From NCBI RefSeq assembly GCF_014692505.1, contig NZ_JACNYK010000008.1, positions 45,398-109,397 on the forward strand: DNA of 64,000 nt, given 5' to 3'. Every line of letters starts with the position of its first letter. Position 1 is the first letter of the stretch. The notes under the pieces are model-generated. The model saw only the letters and a list, made by a program, of their open reading frames with translations. It did not search any database and was not told the DNA's origin. This document shows positions 52,297 to 60,756 of this stretch, in pieces. Source of the DNA: Sphingobacterium arenae (lineage in GTDB: Bacteria > Bacteroidota > Bacteroidia > Sphingobacteriales > Sphingobacteriaceae). The translations under genes were made by a program, and so were the position numbers.

Positions 52297-52323
52297 AAGG
52301 TTTTAACTACAAAATGTAACCTT
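52297..52323 (+). terminator. Weak terminator after the phosphate permease gene
   Basis: A 6-bp stem AAGGTT/AACCTT with a 15-nt loop and a T-rich continuation (TTTTATT). Short stem, so modest support. Confidence 0.35.
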
Positions 52324-52355
52324 TTATTGATAATCGGATAAAAAAAATAGAAAAG

Positions 52356-52387
52356 TTTGGGTATTCTAAATAATATCTATACTTTTA
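52356..52387 (+). promoter_or_regulatory. Candidate ompA promoter
   Basis: TTTG at 52356-52359, then 20 bp, then TACTTTTA at 52380-52387, a near match to TTTG-N19/21-TAnnTTTG. It leaves a long (about 145 nt) leader before ATG 52538, common for abundant outer-membrane proteins. Confidence 0.35.
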
Positions 52388-52537
52388 CGCGAGCAAATTC
52401 GTTGTAGAACGGCAAATTTGCACGGCAAACATAAAATTTTAACACAGTCGATTTTTTGGCATCGTTCTTGTTAATGTTATGTTAAATTTAAAAAAGGGAA
52501 ACAATTTAAAATTTTTAATAACCTTAAAAACAAGAGT

Positions 52538-53923
52538 ATGAACTATTCTACAATTAAAAAAACAGCTGTTGCAGCGTCTTTAGTAGCCGCATTAGGCTTT
52601 GCTGAGCACGCACAAGCGCAAACTCCAACTGTATTTGGTGGAAGATCACAATACAGAACCTGGTCTATCGGTGTACAAGGTGGTATTACTACACCTAATG
52701 TACTTGTTGGTGGATCTAACGCGTTCGGTCAGAAAGTGGGTTATTTCCAAAACAAAGTTGGTGAATACTACGGTTTAACTGTACGTAAACAATTCTCTAA
52801 CTTATTCGGTTTGGAATTAGAAGGTAACCGTGGTAAAATTAAAACATACAACCACAACCTTTCTGGTCCTGCTATTGAAAACTCTCGTGGTGCACAGTCT
52901 GCACAAACGGACGTTAACTGGGCAGCTAGTTTGAACGGTGTTTTCCAATTAGGAACAATTGACTTCTTAAGAAGAGAAAATGCAGTTAACTTCTACGCGA
53001 AAGTAGGTTTGGGTGTTATGGCACATAACCCAGTACAATTTGCTAACAACGATTTTGGTGGTGGTGAAGTGTACAACAACGAAGGAAAATGGGGTGAGGA
53101 AATCTTTGGAGATCGTGAGAAAGCTGGTGATAGAGACAACCGTTTAACTGGTTTTGTTCCGGTTGGTTTAGGTGTTAAATTCAAATTATCTGAAGTTGTT
53201 GCCTTGAACTTAGGTTACACGATGAACTTCACTGACGACAATTTGTTATACGGTCCTGCTAGAACAGACTACAAAGGTAAATTTGCTAATGTTTACGGTG
53301 GTTTAGAATTCACGCTAGGTTCACGTGACAAAGAGAACTTGACTTTCACAAACCCTGTTGCTACATTGTACGACGAGTTGAAAGATCCTTCTTTGCGTAA
53401 CGAAGTGGAAGCTTTGAAACAACGTGTATCTACATTGGAAGGTACTGTTGATCAATTGAGCAAAGACTCTGATGGTGACGGTGTATCTGATAAATTCGAC
53501 AAATGTCCTGACACACCTGCTGGTACTCCAGTTGATGGTTCAGGTTGTCCTATCAAATTCCCTGAGCCTGTAGTTCAGAACAATGCTACACAAGGTGACT
53601 ACTACGCTCCTATTCAATTTGAGTTTGATAGCTCTGTATTGAAAACGGAATCTTATTCAACTTTAGATAAGTTGGCAAAAGAAGTACGTGATAACAACTC
53701 TTCTGTAAACCTTGATGGTTACGCTTCTGCTGAAGGTACTGAAGCTTACAACATGAACTTATCTAATGACCGTGCGAACGCAGTTAAACAATACCTAGTT
53801 AACGCTGGTGTATCTGCTTCAAGTGTTACAGCAACTGGTTACGGTGAAGACAACCCTGTTGCTTCTAACTCAACTGAAGAAGGTCGTATTCAGAACCGTC
53901 GTGTTGAAATCAAAGTAAAATAA
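52538..53923 (+). CDS. ompA: OmpA-family outer-membrane porin
   Basis: A 461-residue protein. The signal peptide ends near GFAEHAQAQ. An N-terminal beta-barrel follows, then a thrombospondin-3-like calcium region DSDGDGVSDKFDKCPDTPAG near residue 310, with a coiled linker before it. The C-terminal OmpA peptidoglycan-binding domain has YAPIQFEFDSSVLKTESYST and LDGYASAEGTEAYNMNLSND, the usual NxxLSxxRA stretch reading NMNLSNDRANAV. Codon use is narrow and A/T-ending (GGT, AAC, GTT), the pattern of highly expressed genes, clearly different from neighbours. It is flanked by a strong terminator. Confidence 0.97.
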   Translation: MNYSTIKKTAVAASLVAALGFAEHAQAQTPTVFGGRSQYRTWSIGVQGGITTPNVLVGGSNAFGQKVGYFQNKVGEYYGLTVRKQFSNLFGLELEGNRGKIKTYNHNLSGPAIENSRGAQSAQTDVNWAASLNGVFQLGTIDFLRRENAVNFYAKVGLGVMAHNPVQFANNDFGGGEVYNNEGKWGEEIFGDREKAGDRDNRLTGFVPVGLGVKFKLSEVVALNLGYTMNFTDDNLLYGPARTDYKGKFANVYGGLEFTLGSRDKENLTFTNPVATLYDELKDPSLRNEVEALKQRVSTLEGTVDQLSKDSDGDGVSDKFDKCPDTPAGTPVDGSGCPIKFPEPVVQNNATQGDYYAPIQFEFDSSVLKTESYSTLDKLAKEVRDNNSSVNLDGYASAEGTEAYNMNLSNDRANAVKQYLVNAGVSASSVTATGYGEDNPVASNSTEEGRIQNRRVEIKVK

Positions 53924-53958
53924 GTATTTCTTTCTTTTAACAAAGAAATATCAATAAT

Positions 53959-53989
53959 GAAAGCCGATCCTTATACAGGGTCGGCTTTC
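53959..53989. terminator. Strong terminator after ompA
   Basis: A 12-bp stem GAAAGCCGATCC/GGGTCGGCTTTC (one G-U pair) with 7-nt loop TTATACA, 36 bp after the ompA stop. The continuation CCTGTTTATT is moderately T-rich. Confidence 0.8.
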
Positions 53990-54013
53990 CTGTTTATTAT
54001 CAATAATTTACGC

Positions 54014-54021
54014 TATCTTTG
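54014..54021 (+). promoter_or_regulatory. -7 box TATCTTTG of the TPR-aroE transcript
   Basis: Exact TAnnTTTG match just after the ompA terminator, about 99 nt before ATG 54121. Confidence 0.45.
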
Positions 54022-54120
54022 CAGTGCTGTATGTGAAAATGTGGAAAATAAAATCATTAGTTATCACATTTTCTTCATAAATTTCTTCTACGGTACTTAT
54101 TAGAAAACGAAAGGAGTGAT

Positions 54121-55530
54121 ATGGAAGAAGATTTCGAATTTGGCTCGCCCGAAGAACAAAAGTTATCTGTAGATCGATATGAGGAGATGCTCCGCAATGA
54201 AGATCAATATTTCTTTGATGCGAAGGCTTTTGAAAGTATCATAGAGTACTACACCGATAAAGAAGATCCTGTTAAGGCTCTCCAAGTGGCAGAATATGCC
54301 AAAAATCAGCATCCTTATGAATCTGCATTCCTACTTAAGAAAGCGCAGCTTTATGTGCGGACAGGGCAATTGGACAAGGCTTCAGAAGAGTTGGACAAAG
54401 CGACAATCCTGGAACCTAATAGTGGAGAGGCGTTTCTTTTAAAAGGAAATATCGCCTTATTGCAGGGCGATGTGGATGAGGGCGAACAGCTTTTTCTATA
54501 TGCTATTGAATTGGGAGAGGATTCTGCTGAGGCTTATTTTCAGATCGCAGAACTATACCAGATCAAGGGGGACTATGAAAAAGCTATCGTTTACCTAAAG
54601 AAATCGCTGGAGGCGAACATGGAAAACGACGATGCGCTCCATGCATTGGCGTTCTGCTATGAAATTGTTGATAGACCGGAGGAGTGTGTGGCCTTCTATA
54701 AATCGTATATTGATGCCGATCCGTACGCTTATGCAGCCTGGTTCAACCTAGGCTTGGTATATGAAAGACTGGATAACCTTGAAGATGCCATCGATGCGTA
54801 TGATTATGCTATTCTAATCAACGAAACCTTTGTTCCTGCGTATTTTAATAAGGGAAATGTGTTGGTCAACATACAGAAATATACAGATGCCATCGGTGTT
54901 TATAAACAGACTTTTGAATACGAGCGTCCTACGGCGGATGTCTATTGTGCTATAGGCGAATGTTATGAGAAGCTTGAGCAAATGGATGAAGCGCGCGAAA
55001 ATTATAAAAAGGCGGTTAAACTTGATCCGCTTTTGGCGGATGCATGGTTTGGAATCGGCGTGACGCTGGATTTTGATGATCGATATTTTGAGTCGCTTCA
55101 TTTTTACAAAAAGGCGTTGGAATTGGAAGATAGCAATCCGGATTACTGGTTTGCCATTGCCGATGCCCGCTATAAATTAAAGCAATTCGAAGAGTCCGAA
55201 TTTGCGTATAATAAAGTGGTACAGCTTAGTCCCACGGACGTGGAGGCGTGGCTAGACTTTTCTTCTATTTATTTTGAACAAGGTAAATATGATGAGGCAG
55301 TCGACGTCATCGCTGATGCGATCAAGAAAAACCCGGATGCGTCAGAACTCTATTACAGGTTGGTCGCGTATCTGTTCGCGCAGGGGAAATACAATGAGGC
55401 TTTAAACTTTCTGGAACTAGGATTAGCGACGAATCCGGATAAATTTCACATTTTGTTCGATTATCTTCCGCAATTACAGGGAAATAAGATTATTGTCGAT
55501 ATCATCAACAAGTATAAAAATAACTCATGA
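54121..55530 (+). CDS. Tetratricopeptide-repeat protein
   Basis: A 469-residue protein without signal peptide made of about twelve TPR units, e.g. YFQIAELYQIKGDYEKAIVYL, AWFNLGLVYERLDNLEDAID and LYYRLVAYLFAQGKYNEALN (each given separately, trimmed). The N-terminus is acidic (MEEDFEFGSPEEQK). TPR proteins act as scaffolds; no partner can be named. It overlaps aroE by 4 bp, so the two genes are co-expressed, a linkage I have seen described in Bacteroidota but with no assigned function. Confidence 0.85.
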   Translation: MEEDFEFGSPEEQKLSVDRYEEMLRNEDQYFFDAKAFESIIEYYTDKEDPVKALQVAEYAKNQHPYESAFLLKKAQLYVRTGQLDKASEELDKATILEPNSGEAFLLKGNIALLQGDVDEGEQLFLYAIELGEDSAEAYFQIAELYQIKGDYEKAIVYLKKSLEANMENDDALHALAFCYEIVDRPEECVAFYKSYIDADPYAYAAWFNLGLVYERLDNLEDAIDAYDYAILINETFVPAYFNKGNVLVNIQKYTDAIGVYKQTFEYERPTADVYCAIGECYEKLEQMDEARENYKKAVKLDPLLADAWFGIGVTLDFDDRYFESLHFYKKALELEDSNPDYWFAIADARYKLKQFEESEFAYNKVVQLSPTDVEAWLDFSSIYFEQGKYDEAVDVIADAIKKNPDASELYYRLVAYLFAQGKYNEALNFLELGLATNPDKFHILFDYLPQLQGNKIIVDIINKYKNNS

Positions 55531-56276
55531 AGAAACTCGGATTAATTGGCTATCCTCTTGGGCATTCGTTTTCAAAAAAATTCTATCTGGAAAAGTTTGC
55601 GCGCGAAAATATTACCGACTTTCACTATGACCTCTATCCTGTGGAAGATATTTCTTCCTTCCCACAGCTATTTGAACGTGACCTGGCTTTCTATGGTTTC
55701 AACGTAACGATTCCGCATAAACGGAATGTGATGCGTTTTCTAAATGAGTTTTCGCCGGAGGCAGCGGAGATCAATGCTGTTAATTGTGTACAGATACGTT
55801 GGCAGGGAGGGAAACCTTATCTCAAGGGATTTAATACTGATGCTTTCGGTTTTGAACAGTCGTTACGACCACTTTTACAACGCCAGCATACAAGTGCGTT
55901 GATCTTTGGGAATGGGGGGGCCGCACAAGCGGTGCTTTTCGTATTGAATAAACTGGGTATCCCCTTCAAGACGGTTAGCCGAAATAAGAGCAATGGTGAT
56001 CTTACCTATAGCGAGCTGACGGAAAACATAATCGCTTCGCATAAGTTACTCATCAACTGTTCTCCGGTAGGTACATTCCCCCATATCGAAGATGCTCCCG
56101 ACATACCATACGAGGGGATCGGTTCGGAACATCTACTATACGATTTGATCTATAATCCGGAAGAAACGGCTTTCTTACAAAAAGGCAAAAAGCAGGGAGC
56201 CACTATAAAAAATGGTCTAGAGATGCTTATTCTTCAGGCTGAAAAAAACTGGGAGATCTGGAATCAAGAAGACTAG
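55527..56276 (+). CDS. aroE: Shikimate dehydrogenase
   Basis: AroE reduces 3-dehydroshikimate with NADPH in aromatic amino-acid synthesis. The 249 residues include the substrate-binding GLIGYPLGHSFSKKFYLEKF (SxS motif, quoted in part), FNVTIPHKRNVM with catalytic Lys, NAVNCVQI, FNTDAFGF and the NADP-binding FGNGGAAQAVLFVLNKLG. Shorter than E. coli AroE (272), as usual for the phylum. The start overlaps the TPR gene by 4 bp. Confidence 0.97.
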   Translation: MKKLGLIGYPLGHSFSKKFYLEKFARENITDFHYDLYPVEDISSFPQLFERDLAFYGFNVTIPHKRNVMRFLNEFSPEAAEINAVNCVQIRWQGGKPYLKGFNTDAFGFEQSLRPLLQRQHTSALIFGNGGAAQAVLFVLNKLGIPFKTVSRNKSNGDLTYSELTENIIASHKLLINCSPVGTFPHIEDAPDIPYEGIGSEHLLYDLIYNPEETAFLQKGKKQGATIKNGLEMLILQAEKNWEIWNQED

Positions 56277-56287
56277 CGATTAATATC

Positions 56288-56295
56288 TATTTTTG
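56288..56295 (+). promoter_or_regulatory. -7 box TATTTTTG, 5 nt before the MBL-hydrolase ATG
   Basis: Matches TAnnTTTG; the ATG is 5 nt downstream, consistent with a leaderless mRNA. It lies 11 bp after the aroE stop, so internal transcription of the cluster is possible. Confidence 0.5.
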
Positions 56296-56300
56296 TTGGT

Positions 56301-56942
56301 ATGTTACATGTCCATTCTTTTATATTTAATGCTTTTCAGGAAAACACGTATATTGTATACGATGATGGTGGCTTATGCGCCATTTTTGATCCAGGTATGT
56401 CCAACCATGCAGAAGAGACAACACTGGTTTCCTATATAGAGCAAAATAGGTTAAAACCCATCGCGCTATACAATACGCATTGTCATATAGATCATGTATT
56501 AGGAAATCGTTTTATTTATGAGACTTATGGATTAGTTCCTCAGTTTCATGAAGGGGAGGTTCCTGTTCTCGTGGCGGTACAAAACATGGCTCCTATGTAT
56601 GGATTTCGGTATGAAACCTCGCCGATTCCGGAAACTTTCTTAGAAGAGGGAGAAACCATCACCATTGGCACACAAAGTCTTCGTCTCTTGTTTCTTCCTG
56701 GCCATTCGCCGGCACATTTGTGTTTCTATGCTGCAGAGGAGGGTTTCGTGATCGGTGGAGACGTGCTTTTTCGAAACAGTATAGGGCGGACTGATTTGCC
56801 CGGGGGTGACCACCAACAGCTACTTCATAATATCCGACAGAAAATGTATACGTTGCCCGATGAAACCGTGGTTTACCCTGGCCATGGCCCTTCGACGACC
56901 ATAGGATTTGAAAAACAAACGAACCCATTTGTTCGGGAATAA
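56301..56942 (+). CDS. MBL-fold metal-dependent hydrolase (glyoxalase II-like)
   Basis: A 213-residue metallo-beta-lactamase-fold hydrolase. The zinc motif is YNTHCHIDHVLGNRF (HxHxDH) near residue 58; FLPGHSPAHLCFY near 134 and GGDVLFRNSIGRTDLPGG near 152 follow, then VYPGHGPSTTIG near 195. The YxCYxGHGPxTTIG ending is typical of the small cytosolic YcbL-type group. The substrate (perhaps a glutathione- or other thioester) is not predictable. The end overlaps an extended frame of the next gene, but the chosen start there is 4 bp downstream. Confidence 0.93.
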   Translation: MLHVHSFIFNAFQENTYIVYDDGGLCAIFDPGMSNHAEETTLVSYIEQNRLKPIALYNTHCHIDHVLGNRFIYETYGLVPQFHEGEVPVLVAVQNMAPMYGFRYETSPIPETFLEEGETITIGTQSLRLLFLPGHSPAHLCFYAAEEGFVIGGDVLFRNSIGRTDLPGGDHQQLLHNIRQKMYTLPDETVVYPGHGPSTTIGFEKQTNPFVRE

Positions 56943-56946
56943 AAAA

Positions 56947-58188
56947 ATGAAGCTATCTCTCTTTTTTGCGAAACGGTATTTATTCTCTAAAAAGTCTGTT
57001 AACGCGATCAATATTATATCGGCCATTAGCGTCATCGGGGTGCTGGTGAGCAGTGCGGCATTGGTCATCGTCCTATCGTTTTACAATGGCATGGAGAACC
57101 TCATCTTATCGCTATACAGCACATTTGCACCTGAGCTTCGGATAGAACCCGCGGCGGGTAAGGTGTTCGACGCAACACAGCCGGTTTTTGGTGACTTGCG
57201 CAAAAACCAGGAGGTACAGAGTTATTCGGAGATATTAGAAGACAAAGTGCTCGTTCAGTACGATAATCAGCAATTTGTGGCACAAATCAAGGGCATAGAG
57301 CCGCAGAGCCTTCTTAAAGTCGATCATCGAGGCATGTTATATGCGGGGAGTTTAGACATCGCCCGAGATAGCATACCCCGGGCATTACTTGGCGCACAAA
57401 TACAAACGAATCTCCGGGTCGCTATTGATGGAGATGAAAACCATATTCATCTTTTTTCTCCACGAAAGGGTGCCTCGGGAACAAGCATTAATCCTATGGA
57501 TGATATAAACGTCCGTCAGCTTGCTCCTGTCGGCGTGCTTCATTATGAACCGGGATTCAATGATCTGATTATTACCCCCCTTGCGTTCGCCAAAGATCTC
57601 CTTAACGAGCACGAATATGTTTCCGCTGTTGAGATTTATACAAAAGATTCCAGTAGAGTAGCCCACTTTCAAAAAGAAATACAGCGAAGCCTCGGCAAGG
57701 ACTTTATTGTCAAAAATCGGGAGCAACAAAATCCGCTATTATATAAAACTGTGCGTTCCGAAAAATGGATTGTCTTTTTTATTCTGACCGTGATTGGCAT
57801 TATCGCTATATTTAATATTATTGGTTCGTTAACGATGCTGGTTATTGACAAGAAACAGGATATGACCATATTGGCCAGCCTCGGGGCAGATAAATCCCTC
57901 ATTCAACGGATATTTTTTCTCGAGGGGGTAATGATTGCTTTTATCGGGGGATTGATAGGGATTGGTGTCGGATTTATATTCTGTTTGCTACAAGACAAGT
58001 TTGGCATTATCCGTACGGGTGAAGGGGTGAGCCCAATATTGGATATCTACCCGGTCGACATACGTGTAATGGATTTCGTATTGGTGTTTGCTACAGTGAT
58101 GGTCGTGGCCTTGCTGGTGTCTTTTATATCGTCCCGGCTAAGTGTACGGGAATTGGAAAGGGATGCCGGTCTCCGACCGCTTGATTAA
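56947..58188 (+). CDS. LolC/E-type ABC transporter permease (FtsX-like)
   Basis: A 413-residue permease of the MacB/FtsX/Lol family with four helices: one at the start (AINIISAISVIGVLVSSAAL near 15-38) and three near the end (IVFFILTVIGIIAIFNIIGS; GGLIGIGVGFIFCLLQ; FVLVFATVMVVALLVSFISS, each trimmed). A large periplasmic domain sits between. It starts FFAKRYLFSKKSVNAINIIS, the usual LolE-like start. ATG 56947 was chosen; a frame from 56908 adds 13 residues inside the upstream gene. No ATPase gene is adjacent, so the partner must be elsewhere. Role in lipoprotein release from the inner membrane is inferred. Confidence 0.93.
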   Translation: MKLSLFFAKRYLFSKKSVNAINIISAISVIGVLVSSAALVIVLSFYNGMENLILSLYSTFAPELRIEPAAGKVFDATQPVFGDLRKNQEVQSYSEILEDKVLVQYDNQQFVAQIKGIEPQSLLKVDHRGMLYAGSLDIARDSIPRALLGAQIQTNLRVAIDGDENHIHLFSPRKGASGTSINPMDDINVRQLAPVGVLHYEPGFNDLIITPLAFAKDLLNEHEYVSAVEIYTKDSSRVAHFQKEIQRSLGKDFIVKNREQQNPLLYKTVRSEKWIVFFILTVIGIIAIFNIIGSLTMLVIDKKQDMTILASLGADKSLIQRIFFLEGVMIAFIGGLIGIGVGFIFCLLQDKFGIIRTGEGVSPILDIYPVDIRVMDFVLVFATVMVVALLVSFISSRLSVRELERDAGLRPLD

Positions 58189-58189
58189 T

Positions 58190-58843
58190 TTAATATTCTA
58201 GACGCTTTCTACTATAGTCGCCTTTAACAATAGAATTTATAAAAGAACCCCATGCAAACGGACTAAACAATGGATTGGCAAAACGTTGATTTACGGCTTT
58301 ATTGGACATATTGATATGGCGCTGCAAGGAGTTAAATGTTTGAATTTCTTCCGCGCTTCTTGGTACGACCTGTGACAATGCGGCCAGGGCATCTGGCGAA
58401 AGACTATTTCGGATGCGGGATATATTGTCGTCGCTGACATCCAACGCCATAAATGCCATGTTAAATTCTTCTATACTTGCCCAAGGAAAAGGCATAACAG
58501 CAGGCAGCTCAATGACCAAGCTTTTCATATTGATTTTCGCGGTAAACTTATCGGAAGCTGTTTCGGGTATAACGAAATCCACAGGTTCGAATCCAACGGA
58601 AGTAAATCGAATGGTATCACCTACGTGCGCAACGAAAGAAAAAAAACCTTCATTATTAGCGGCGTGTACCTGATTGTTATAACTGGCATTTGTTACTGTA
58701 ACAAAAGGCACAGGAAGCCCACCCCCCACCGAACTGATCAGTCCGCTGAATTGTATGATTTTCCGTTCTTGCGCTAATGCCTTCGTCCACGAAAGCGAAA
58801 GAAAGAACATCAATATAAGTACAGAATAAAATCTTCCCGCCAT
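58190..58843 (-). CDS. Exported carboxypeptidase-regulatory-like domain protein
   Basis: A 217-residue secreted protein: the signal peptide ends near WTKALAQ, then a CarboxypepD_reg-like beta-sandwich (IIQFSGLISSVGGGLPVPFV in part, HVGDTIRFTSVGFEPVDFVI). The C-terminal half has no recognised domain. Such domains in Bacteroidota are found on SusC N-termini and on orphan exported proteins; function unknown. It converges tail-to-tail with the permease, with 1 bp between stop codons. Confidence 0.75.
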   Translation of the reverse strand: MAGRFYSVLILMFFLSLSWTKALAQERKIIQFSGLISSVGGGLPVPFVTVTNASYNNQVHAANNEGFFSFVAHVGDTIRFTSVGFEPVDFVIPETASDKFTAKINMKSLVIELPAVMPFPWASIEEFNMAFMALDVSDDNISRIRNSLSPDALAALSQVVPRSAEEIQTFNSLQRHINMSNKAVNQRFANPLFSPFAWGSFINSIVKGDYSRKRLEY

Positions 58844-58904
58844 GTTTCAAATTTATACAATCTTCGTCCACGAAGGCTGTTAATTTTTGTTAACCACCTA
58901 ATTT

Positions 58905-59174
58905 TTACATTGGACTAATGGCATTGGGATCGTTCATGTCGGTCAAATTTATCGCTTCGACGCTTGTAATTTCTGGAACGGATTTCTTTATCGCTTGTTC
59001 CAAACCCGCCTTGAAGGTCATGATACTCATGGAACAACTTGCACAAGTTCCCAACAGCTTCAATTTAACGACATTGTCTGGAGTGATTTCTTCTACAACG
59101 ACGTTCCCGCCATCCGTTTCCAAATAAGGACGGATGGTATCCAATGCCTGTTCTACGCGCTCTTGTAATGTCAT
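58905..59174 (-). CDS. NifU-like C-terminal domain iron-sulfur scaffold protein
   Basis: An 89-residue protein of the NifU_N/C-type (Nfu) family. The Fe-S ligand pair is KLLGTCASCSMSIMTFKAGL, with CxxC. YLETDGGNVVVEE (the Nfu signature) precedes it and the C-terminus lacks a second cysteine pair. ATG 59174 was chosen because the frame from 59267 adds 31 residues with no homology look and lies over promoter sequence. It should build or hand over Fe-S clusters in the cytoplasm. Confidence 0.93.
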   Translation of the reverse strand: MTLQERVEQALDTIRPYLETDGGNVVVEEITPDNVVKLKLLGTCASCSMSIMTFKAGLEQAIKKSVPEITSVEAINLTDMNDPNAISPM

Positions 59175-59391
59175 TTCTGTTCTTAACCCCTTTTGTTTAT
59201 GTTGTAAAGATAGGCAATTTATTAAAATTATCGTGTTTATCAACAATAATCCGTAAGAATTCAACATTTCATTGACAGTCTGCGAAAATGCGGTTAAAGA
59301 ATGTTAAACACCTTTGTCTAAGTAGGTTTAGCTATAAAATTGGATTATATTGCGTCCCTAAAATTTAATTGAATCTTATCTGAATTTGACG

Positions 59392-59399
59392 TATCTTTG
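59392..59399 (+). promoter_or_regulatory. -7 box TATCTTTG of bamD, 4 nt before the ATG
   Basis: Exact TAnnTTTG match with a TTG about 20 bp upstream (59369-59371). The spacing TGAA then ATG 59404 leaves no leader. Confidence 0.6.
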
Positions 59400-59403
59400 T
59401 GAA

Positions 59404-60327
59404 ATGTTTTTAAATAGACGTATTTTTTCCTTATGGGCAGGCTTGTTGCTGATCGTACTAGCTGTCGGTTGCAAAAGCAAGTTTGAAAAGCTTCGCGCCA
59501 GCAACAACATTGCTATGAAATACCAAGAAGCTGTCAAGCTCTATGAAAAGAAAAAGTATAGTAAAGCTATTATTCTTTTCGAAGACTTACAAAATAAGTA
59601 CCGTGGGCAAGCAGAGGCTGAGGACCTCTATTATTACACGGCTTATACCGCCTATCGTTTAAGAGATTACACCTCGGCTAGGTATCATTTCAAGAATTTC
59701 TCGACGACGTACCCTAACAGCGCTCGTGCAGAAGAGTGCCGCTTTATGGCAGCTTATTGCTTTTATGTCGATTCTCCTCGCCCGTCTCTTGATCAGGAGA
59801 ATACACGGAAAGCTATCGATGAGTTGCAGTTATTTATCAATCTGTATCCAGAGGGAGATCGGACAGAAGAAGCGGGGCAGTTGATACAAAACTTACGCGA
59901 TAAACTGGAACAAAAGGCCTTTGCTAACGCAAAATTATATTATGACATGGGTCAACCAGATGATTATCGTGCGGCCGTAATTGCTTTTGAAAGCATGCTG
60001 AGACAATATCCGGATACGCGATATGCCGAAGAAATCGAGTTTTTGATTTTGAAATCACAATATCTGTTTGCACAAAACAGTATGCCCTATAGACAGGAGG
60101 CACGGTATAATGAGGCACTTGATTATTACCAATCCTTTGTAGAGAGCTATCCACAGAGTAAATTCAAAAAGGAAGCGGATGATTTACGATCCAACGCCGA
60201 AAAGCAAATTGCCTATGTCGTTAGACGTATGGACGAAATTAACAAAATGCGTGAAGAGCATGAGCGTGAATTAGGTATTGCAAAAGAAGAGGCTGCTTTA
60301 CAAGAGAGCACGTCGGTAGTACAATAA
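59404..60327 (+). CDS. bamD: Outer-membrane assembly lipoprotein BamD
   Basis: A 307-residue lipoprotein of the Bam complex that inserts barrel proteins. The signal peptide ends in lipobox LAVGC, followed by TPR helices such as YYYTAYTAYRLRDYTSARYH, FSTTYPNSARAEECRFMAAY and YQSFVESYPQSKFKKEAD. Start ATG 59404 fits the signal peptide; a TTG at 59386 lies over the -7 box and was rejected. The next genes are the omega subunit and coaBC, an arrangement conserved in Bacteroidota. Confidence 0.95.
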   Translation: MFLNRRIFSLWAGLLLIVLAVGCKSKFEKLRASNNIAMKYQEAVKLYEKKKYSKAIILFEDLQNKYRGQAEAEDLYYYTAYTAYRLRDYTSARYHFKNFSTTYPNSARAEECRFMAAYCFYVDSPRPSLDQENTRKAIDELQLFINLYPEGDRTEEAGQLIQNLRDKLEQKAFANAKLYYDMGQPDDYRAAVIAFESMLRQYPDTRYAEEIEFLILKSQYLFAQNSMPYRQEARYNEALDYYQSFVESYPQSKFKKEADDLRSNAEKQIAYVVRRMDEINKMREEHERELGIAKEEAALQESTSVVQ

Positions 60328-60415
60328 CGTTCCTCGATAAAATAGCCGATAATGGCAAAGAGAGAACAAATATATGAGTTTATTTAAGTTTGAAATTTTA
60401 TAATACATTTTAACA

Positions 60416-60745
60416 ATGAGTCAGCATAAAAACACTTCTATTCCTTCATCAACAATAACACGTGATTTGAGAGAATTAGACAAAGGCACGGAGAACATTT
60501 ACGAATCTATCGTTGTCATTGCAAAACGGGCCAACCAAATTTCCGTAGATGTGAAAGAAGAATTAAATGGCAAATTGGCAGAATTCGCGACGACTACCGA
60601 CAATTTAGAGGAGGTATTCGAAAATCGCGAGCAAATCGAGATCTCTAAACATTACGAACGTATGCCTAAGCCTTCTCTCGTGGCGATAGACGAGTTTTTA
60701 AACGACAAAGTCTACTTTAGAAATCCTGCCAAAGAGCAAGAATAG
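60416..60745 (+). CDS. rpoZ: RNA polymerase omega subunit (Bacteroidota Rpb6-type)
   Basis: A 109-residue acidic protein whose position between bamD and coaBC marks it as the omega subunit of this phylum. Features are TRDLRELDKGTENIYESIVV, IAKRANQISVDVKEELN and EQIEISKHYERMPKPSLVAI, matching the Rpb6/omega fold, where K.R..Q and the IA.RA motif are conserved. It is longer than the E. coli form (91). It lies 88 bp after bamD and 11 bp before coaBC. Confidence 0.9.
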   Translation: MSQHKNTSIPSSTITRDLRELDKGTENIYESIVVIAKRANQISVDVKEELNGKLAEFATTTDNLEEVFENREQIEISKHYERMPKPSLVAIDEFLNDKVYFRNPAKEQE

Positions 60746-60756
60746 CCTGTTTAGGG

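Noticed and set aside
52469..52485. TGTTAA repeats at 11-bp period before ompA as a second PhoB box
   Set aside because: Part of a simple TGTTA-rich stretch with no -7 box at the right distance; too weak to call.
59175..59267. 31-residue extension of the NifU-like protein
   Set aside because: Hydrophobic extra residues with no family match; ATG 59174 fits the Nfu domain start.
59386..59403. TTG start of bamD
   Set aside because: It lies over the -7 box and adds residues before the signal peptide.
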